This document shows, in pieces, positions 60,959 to 64,000 of a stretch of 64,000 nt of DNA. Each line of letters starts with the position of its first letter. The stretch's first letter is position 1. This DNA is from Pseudomonadota bacterium. Lineage in GTDB: Bacteria > Pseudomonadota > Gammaproteobacteria > Burkholderiales > Burkholderiaceae_B. A program made the position numbers and the translations under genes. The notes beneath the pieces are model-generated. The model was given only the letters and a program-made list of their open reading frames with translations. It was not told where the DNA came from and made no database searches. Where the stretch lies: positions 1-64,000 of the forward strand of contig JAEZBO010000102.1 in assembly GCA_023427085.1 (NCBI GenBank), in the 5' to 3' direction.

Positions 60959-61281
60959 CTTTCGAGCTTCATTCCCAACGCGGCCATGGTCGCTAAGTCC
61001 GCCTCAGAGAACCGGGAGGCTTCCACGTTAGGTGGCGCCTGGTTGACGACCGCGCCGTTGAGCCAGGCCAGGCGGGGCGCCATGTCGCCGCCGGCCAGCG
61101 CCTGCGCGACCAGCGCAGCGGGCCGGTGATACCGGTGCGCGTCCGTGAATGGATGCTCCCGGTAGAACTGCTGCCATGAACGGAACTCGCGCTCCGTCAT
61201 GGCACATTGCAACTCACCGATCGTGCGGCCACCCAGCGCCAGCGCCAGCACATGCCAGAACCAGGCGCGGCCGCTGATCAG
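60955..61281 (-). CDS. Tail assembly chaperone, -1 frameshift extension (T of G-T)
   Basis: This frame has no good start of its own near its beginning and reads LISGRAWFWHVLALALGGRT just after the end of the upstream chaperone frame. A GGGAAAC slippery heptamer (61287-61281) ends right before the upstream stop. A -1 slip would join the two into a longer G-T protein, as in lambda. The body (TIGELQCAMTEREFRSWQQF) is typical of phage T-region proteins. Confidence 0.82.
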   Translation of the reverse strand: MISGRAWFWHVLALALGGRTIGELQCAMTEREFRSWQQFYREHPFTDAHRYHRPAALVAQALAGGDMAPRLAWLNGAVVNQAPPNVEASRFSEADLATMAALGMKLES

Positions 61282-61664
61282 TTTCCCTCGTCGTCTCCGG
61301 CCGCGGCCGGCGTCGGTGCGGTGGCGCCGTTGATTTCCATGATCATCAGGAACAGCGCGTTCGCGGGGCCAGGCTTCAGTTTCGACGCCTGGGCCACCGA
61401 CATGGCGGGCTGGCCGTTGGGCTCGACCACGCTGGCGGCGATCAGGTGGGCGATGGACTTTGCCCGCACGTTCACGTTCTCCGAGCGCTGGCCGTCCATG
61501 TGGCGCCGGAAGTCCACCACCGGCACCTCCTTGAAGTACATGGTGTGTTTCGTGCCGTCGGCCAGCTCGACGGTGCGCTCGAGCACGGCATCGCTGGCGA
61601 ACATCTCGTTGGGAACGGTACTGGCCGGCGCCGCGGCGGTGGTTTGATCTTCGTCTTTCATCAT
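61278..61664 (-). CDS. Tail assembly chaperone (G-like)
   Basis: A 128-residue protein, beginning MMKDEDQTTAAAPASTVPNE, that ends ...AAAGDDEGN at TGA 61280-61278. By position between the tail tube and tape-measure genes, and by the frameshift site at its end, it is the short chaperone that coats the tape measure. A -1 frameshift yields the longer G-T form. Confidence 0.85.
   Translation of the reverse strand: MMKDEDQTTAAAPASTVPNEMFASDAVLERTVELADGTKHTMYFKEVPVVDFRRHMDGQRSENVNVRAKSIAHLIAASVVEPNGQPAMSVAQASKLKPGPANALFLMIMEINGATAPTPAAAGDDEGN
61281..61287 (-). promoter_or_regulatory. -1 ribosomal frameshift site GGGAAAC
   Basis: Read on the minus strand in the zero frame as GAG-GGA-AAC-TGA. It fits X-XXY-YYZ and lies immediately before the stop. 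GC-rich inverted sequence (GCGGCC then GGCCGC) follows and could form a stimulating stem. Confidence 0.8.
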
Positions 61665-61701
61665 GGTCCTTGCTCGGTGGTGTGGGCGTTTCGCCGATCG
61701 C

Positions 61702-62190
61702 TTACTGCTTGAAGTTCCAGGTCACCGGGCCGCTGCGCTGAATGCTCATCGTGCCGGTCACCAGAGCATTCGTGGACGCCTCGATGGTCACCTCGTTGAT
61801 GTAGCCCCAGAACGATGCGCTCGTGCGCTGGACGGGTGCCACCAGGACGTCATCGGCGCCGACGGTGGGCTCGGCGTCGCCATCGGAAAAGCCGACCACG
61901 AACTGGATGAGGCCCGCTTGATCCTTCAGCGTGGTGAGAATGCCCCGGTGCGAGGGTGCCGTGGGCACGAAGTTGAACGGCACCGAGCTCGCGCCCGGCG
62001 ACCCGAGGCCGGGAACCGAGGATTCGTCGATCTTGGAATCGAGGTCGGTGGTGGGGATCTGGGACTTGGTGCCCGCGCCCAGCCCGGAGAAGCCAGTGGG
62101 CGCGACGATCTTCAGAATCGCGGGCTGGGCGGCGGACGGGTCGAGCACGAAAACTTCGGTGCCTTGGGTTTTGAGAACGCCTGCAGTCAT
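61702..62190 (-). CDS. Phage major tail tube protein
   Basis: A 162-residue beta-rich protein beginning MTAGVLKTQGTEVFVLDPSA with SFWGYINEVTIEASTNALVT and ending VTWNFKQ. Position between the tail completion gene and the chaperone fits the lambda V/HK97 tail tube. It would form the hexameric tube of the long flexible tail. Confidence 0.85.
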   Translation of the reverse strand: MTAGVLKTQGTEVFVLDPSAAQPAILKIVAPTGFSGLGAGTKSQIPTTDLDSKIDESSVPGLGSPGASSVPFNFVPTAPSHRGILTTLKDQAGLIQFVVGFSDGDAEPTVGADDVLVAPVQRTSASFWGYINEVTIEASTNALVTGTMSIQRSGPVTWNFKQ

Positions 62191-62201
62191 GATGACCTCG
62201 C

Positions 62202-62225
62202 AAAAAAAAGCCCGGGAAGCCGGGC
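62202..62225 (-). terminator. Intrinsic terminator before the tail tube gene
   Basis: On the minus strand GCCCGG-CTTC-CCGGGC is followed by eight T. It follows the DUF3168 gene and precedes the tail tube gene by 12 bases. Confidence 0.82.
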
Positions 62226-62227
62226 GG

Positions 62228-62596
62228 TTATCTGGATTGGATGAAGTCGGCCTGTAGGCCGATGCGGAACAGCTTGGTGTCGGTCTCGCGGTGGTTCACC
62301 ACGACCCGGTTGGATATGCCGGCCGCGTCGAGTGCGTCGCGCACGGCCTTGGCCAGGTCAACGCAGATGACCTCCTGGTCGTCAGCAGGGCCCGCGTAGC
62401 AGTCGATCTGCACCGTATCGTTGTCACCCACAGGCGGGCCGCTCAACTGCTCGTATGGGGCGTCTGAGACGGTCAGCCAGGTGATGTAGGGGCGCTGCAC
62501 ACCTTGCGGAGCGGAGCCGAAGCCATAGATTCGGGTAGCGACCAGTGCCTGCACCGCTTGCGTGGCGATGGTTCGGAACACAGGGGAAAGCATCAC
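62228..62596 (-). CDS. DUF3168 family tail completion protein
   Basis: A 122-residue protein with PYITWLTVSDAPYEQLSG and VQIDCYAGPADDQEVICVDL, the DUF3168 (tail terminator/completion, lambda gpU-like) pattern. It ends at a terminator just before the tail tube gene and overlaps the HK97-gp10-like gene by four bases. Confidence 0.83.
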   Translation of the reverse strand: MMLSPVFRTIATQAVQALVATRIYGFGSAPQGVQRPYITWLTVSDAPYEQLSGPPVGDNDTVQIDCYAGPADDQEVICVDLAKAVRDALDAAGISNRVVVNHRETDTKLFRIGLQADFIQSR

Positions 62597-63078
62597 TTAC
62601 CTCGATTCTGGGCGGCCAGCTTGCGCACAGTCGCCTCGATACGCCGCTTTAGGTCTTCGGTGATCACGTTGATGGCGGCCTCGCCTTTCTGCTGCACGGC
62701 GGGCCGCAGCCAGGGCTTGGTCGGTTGGTGGCTCGACCCCCACTCCAGCAAGCTGCCGGTCTTGCGCGTGGAAACGCCACGCCGGCCGGGATAGCCCTTG
62801 CGGCGCACGCGCACCAGGTAACGCTCGCCCTTACTGCCGAACGGCGGCTTGCCGCGGCTGGCGATCACGTTTTGCTCGAGCAGACCCGTAGACACATCGT
62901 TTGGATTCTTGGCAATCTGCGCGCGCAGGTTCGCTTTCGCCTGATCCCGGATCAGCCGGGCCCCTTTGGCCAGCGCCAGCTTGACCGGCCCGCCGCGCTT
63001 GCTTACGACCTCAGCAGGCAGGCTGTGCAGCGTATCCAGCACACCCTCCATGCCACGCAGGCGCATTTCGACTTTCAC
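62593..63078 (-). CDS. HK97 gp10-like head-tail joining protein
   Basis: About 161 residues from a GTG at 63078 that overlaps the upstream stop (GTGA). EMRLRGMEGVLDTLHSLPAE and the C-terminal TGSLLEWGSSHQPTKPWLRP match gp10 family proteins, which join head and tail. A longer ATG-started frame would overlap the previous gene and is less likely. Confidence 0.85.
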   Translation of the reverse strand: MKVEMRLRGMEGVLDTLHSLPAEVVSKRGGPVKLALAKGARLIRDQAKANLRAQIAKNPNDVSTGLLEQNVIASRGKPPFGSKGERYLVRVRRKGYPGRRGVSTRKTGSLLEWGSSHQPTKPWLRPAVQQKGEAAINVITEDLKRRIEATVRKLAAQNRGK

Positions 63079-63284
63079 AGCGGCGTCCCTGCCTCGCGTT
63101 CGGCGCCGCAAGGGTTGCCGTCGAGATCAAGCGGTGCCGGATCTTCAACGTCGCCCTCAGCTGCCAGCGCAGCCAGGAGAGCGTCCAGCTTCTGCTCGAT
63201 GCGGGCCTGCGCGGCCTCGATGTGGTCAAGCTGAACGGCCGACGGCAAGCGCTTCGCGCGCAGCGGTGTTGTGGTCATGGTCAT
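63075..63284 (-). CDS. Small phage protein (69 residues)
   Basis: Starts MTMTTTPLRAKRLPSAVQLD, with a helical stretch (AAQARIEQKLDALLAALAA) and an acidic end. ATG 63284 overlaps the upstream stop (ATGA); a second ATG two codons on has better ribosome-site spacing. No family recognised; a joining-region component by position. Confidence 0.62.
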   Translation of the reverse strand: MTMTTTPLRAKRLPSAVQLDHIEAAQARIEQKLDALLAALAAEGDVEDPAPLDLDGNPCGAEREAGTPL

Positions 63285-63655
63285 TCCCTTTCGCTCGGGC
63301 CATCGACGCAACGCAGGCGCCATTCTCGGCGCGCCGTCACATCGGTCTCGACTGACTGGATGTTGTAGGTCCGGCCGTCCCACCGAACGCGCCAGGTGGC
63401 CAGCTCGTGGTCGGCAGCGGGAAACCAGCGCAGATTGATGCGAGCTGACGTGTCTGACTGCGTAGCGCCCGAGGCGTGAAACTCCCGTCCGGCACCGGTC
63501 AATACCTCGGCGGGCACGCCGTCCAGGAGGGTGCCATCGGGCAGCGACGCGACAACCCAGCCGCCCGAGCCCGGCACCAGCCGGTTGTCCGCATCGCGAG
63601 CGCCCTGGCTTTCGCGCAGAAACGTGATTCGGTGCCGCAATCGGTGGGCAAGCAT
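63281..63655 (-). CDS. Phage head closure protein
   Basis: A 124-residue protein beginning MLAHRLRHRITFLRESQGAR, with INLRWFPAADHELATWRVRW and TYNIQSVETDVTARREWRLR; this is the head-tail adaptor/head-closure (SPP1 gp16-like) pattern. It overlaps the connector gene by one base and the next gene by four. Confidence 0.85.
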   Translation of the reverse strand: MLAHRLRHRITFLRESQGARDADNRLVPGSGGWVVASLPDGTLLDGVPAEVLTGAGREFHASGATQSDTSARINLRWFPAADHELATWRVRWDGRTYNIQSVETDVTARREWRLRCVDGPSERE

Positions 63656-63984
63656 CAGGCCCCCAGACCGATTCGGAACGGGTGCAGCTTGATCTCAGCA
63701 GCGGCCCGCAGCTTCGCCGCATCATCCGGGGTGGCCTGATAGGCGGCCTGAAGCAACAGCATGACGCCCAACACCACGCTGGCCGGCGGCACTTCCAGCG
63801 GCGGCGCGATGACCAGCACGCCATCCACGATCACGGCGGTGGGATGCGGCTGCAGTAGGCCCCGGCCCATGAACTGCACAGCCTCATCCTCAGCGCCATC
63901 CAGCAGAAGCTGCAGCTTCGCATCGTCTGCTGAATGGATCACGTCCAGATATGCCTTGGCCGTGGCCAGCTGAATGACAGACAT
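63655..63984 (-). CDS. Phage head-tail connector protein (HK97 gp6-like)
   Basis: A 109-residue helical protein: IQLATAKAYLDVIHSADDAK, LLLDGAEDEAVQFMGRGLLQ, and a C-terminal helix VVLGVMLLLQAAYQATPDD. This is the gp6-like connector pattern that follows the capsid gene in HK97-type phages, so capsid and portal genes should lie just to the right. Confidence 0.87.
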   Translation of the reverse strand: MSVIQLATAKAYLDVIHSADDAKLQLLLDGAEDEAVQFMGRGLLQPHPTAVIVDGVLVIAPPLEVPPASVVLGVMLLLQAAYQATPDDAAKLRAAAEIKLHPFRIGLGA

Positions 63985-63986
63985 CG

Positions 63987-64000
63987 TCAGGCTTGGCCAG
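63987..64000 (-). CDS. Possible 3' end of the next upstream phage gene
   Basis: The last bases on the minus strand read GGC-CAA-GCC-TGA, a possible C-terminus ...GQA with stop at 63989-63987, two bases before the connector ATG. Too short to identify; major capsid protein would be expected here. Confidence 0.25.

Larger units (their letters stand above)
43780..64000. mobile_element. Lambda/HK97-like siphoprophage, one end (continues beyond the window)
   Basis: From the 3' end of tRNA-Leu to the right edge nearly all genes are phage-related: an edge region with LexA box and XRE/ImmA genes on the plus strand, then a late operon on the minus strand from head-tail connectors to lysis genes. No integrase, terminase, portal or capsid gene is in view, so these must lie farther right. 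A 3'-tRNA copy marking the other end should be sought there. Confidence 0.9.

Overview
The window is a 64-kb stretch of a high-GC betaproteobacterial chromosome, most likely order Burkholderiales and close to Alcaligenaceae (Bordetella/Achromobacter type). This is inferred from gene content: a Bug-family solute receptor, a PP0621-type small protein, Ffh divergent from a YpjD-like protein, and strong GC bias that produces very long antisense open frames. No species is claimed.

Layout. 1-6.0 kb: acyl-CoA synthetase (cut by the window edge), enoyl-CoA hydratase, an MFS transporter with a doubtful 5' end, and an oligopeptidase B-like peptidase. 6.1-8.0 kb: divergent aldo/keto reductase and LysR regulator. 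7.9-13.1 kb: a two-component system divergent from a methyltransferase plus NDP/NTP-exchanger-like membrane protein; the region between them carries two PmrA/QseB-like boxes, one facing each operon. 13.2-17.5 kb: tandem paralogous SDRs, an RlmN/Cfr-family radical SAM enzyme, and a quinone oxidoreductase. 17.5-22.6 kb: two hipBA modules with visible operator-like repeats, a DUF1993 gene, a gene-poor stretch, a broken integrase and tRNA-Gly, which together look like a decayed island. 22.8-27.1 kb: a probable catabolic operon (TPP enzyme, Bug receptor, NIPSNAP protein) with an AraC regulator and a hairpin repeat with compensatory changes. 27.2-35.5 kb: housekeeping genes (trmB, thiS, ffh, ampD) plus GST and a UvrD-like helicase ending in a DUF5710-like domain. 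35.6-39.6 kb: IclR regulator with an in-frame 18-bp minisatellite, dgoK, dgoA and a 2-hydroxyacid dehydrogenase. 39.7-43.8 kb: Abhydrolase_9 membrane protein, htpG and tRNA-Leu(CAA).

43.8-64.0 kb is one end of a lambda/HK97-like siphoprophage abutting the 3' end of tRNA-Leu; it runs off the right edge. Next to the tRNA lie a triple TTCCGCA repeat, a textbook LexA box in front of an unknown gene, and an XRE/ImmA pair. The rest is the late operon, read right to left from head-tail connectors through tail tube, frameshifted chaperone, tape measure and tail-tip fibre to lysis genes, including an Rz1 lipoprotein gene nested inside Rz. Two small genes point against the late operon (a TM2-domain protein and a 38-residue protein) and look like morons.

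The most rewarding points are the SOS-box gene at the prophage edge, the -1 frameshift site, nested Rz/Rz1, the paired PmrA-like boxes, the two hipBA operator layouts, the integrase relic beside tRNA-Gly, and the covarying hairpin repeats.
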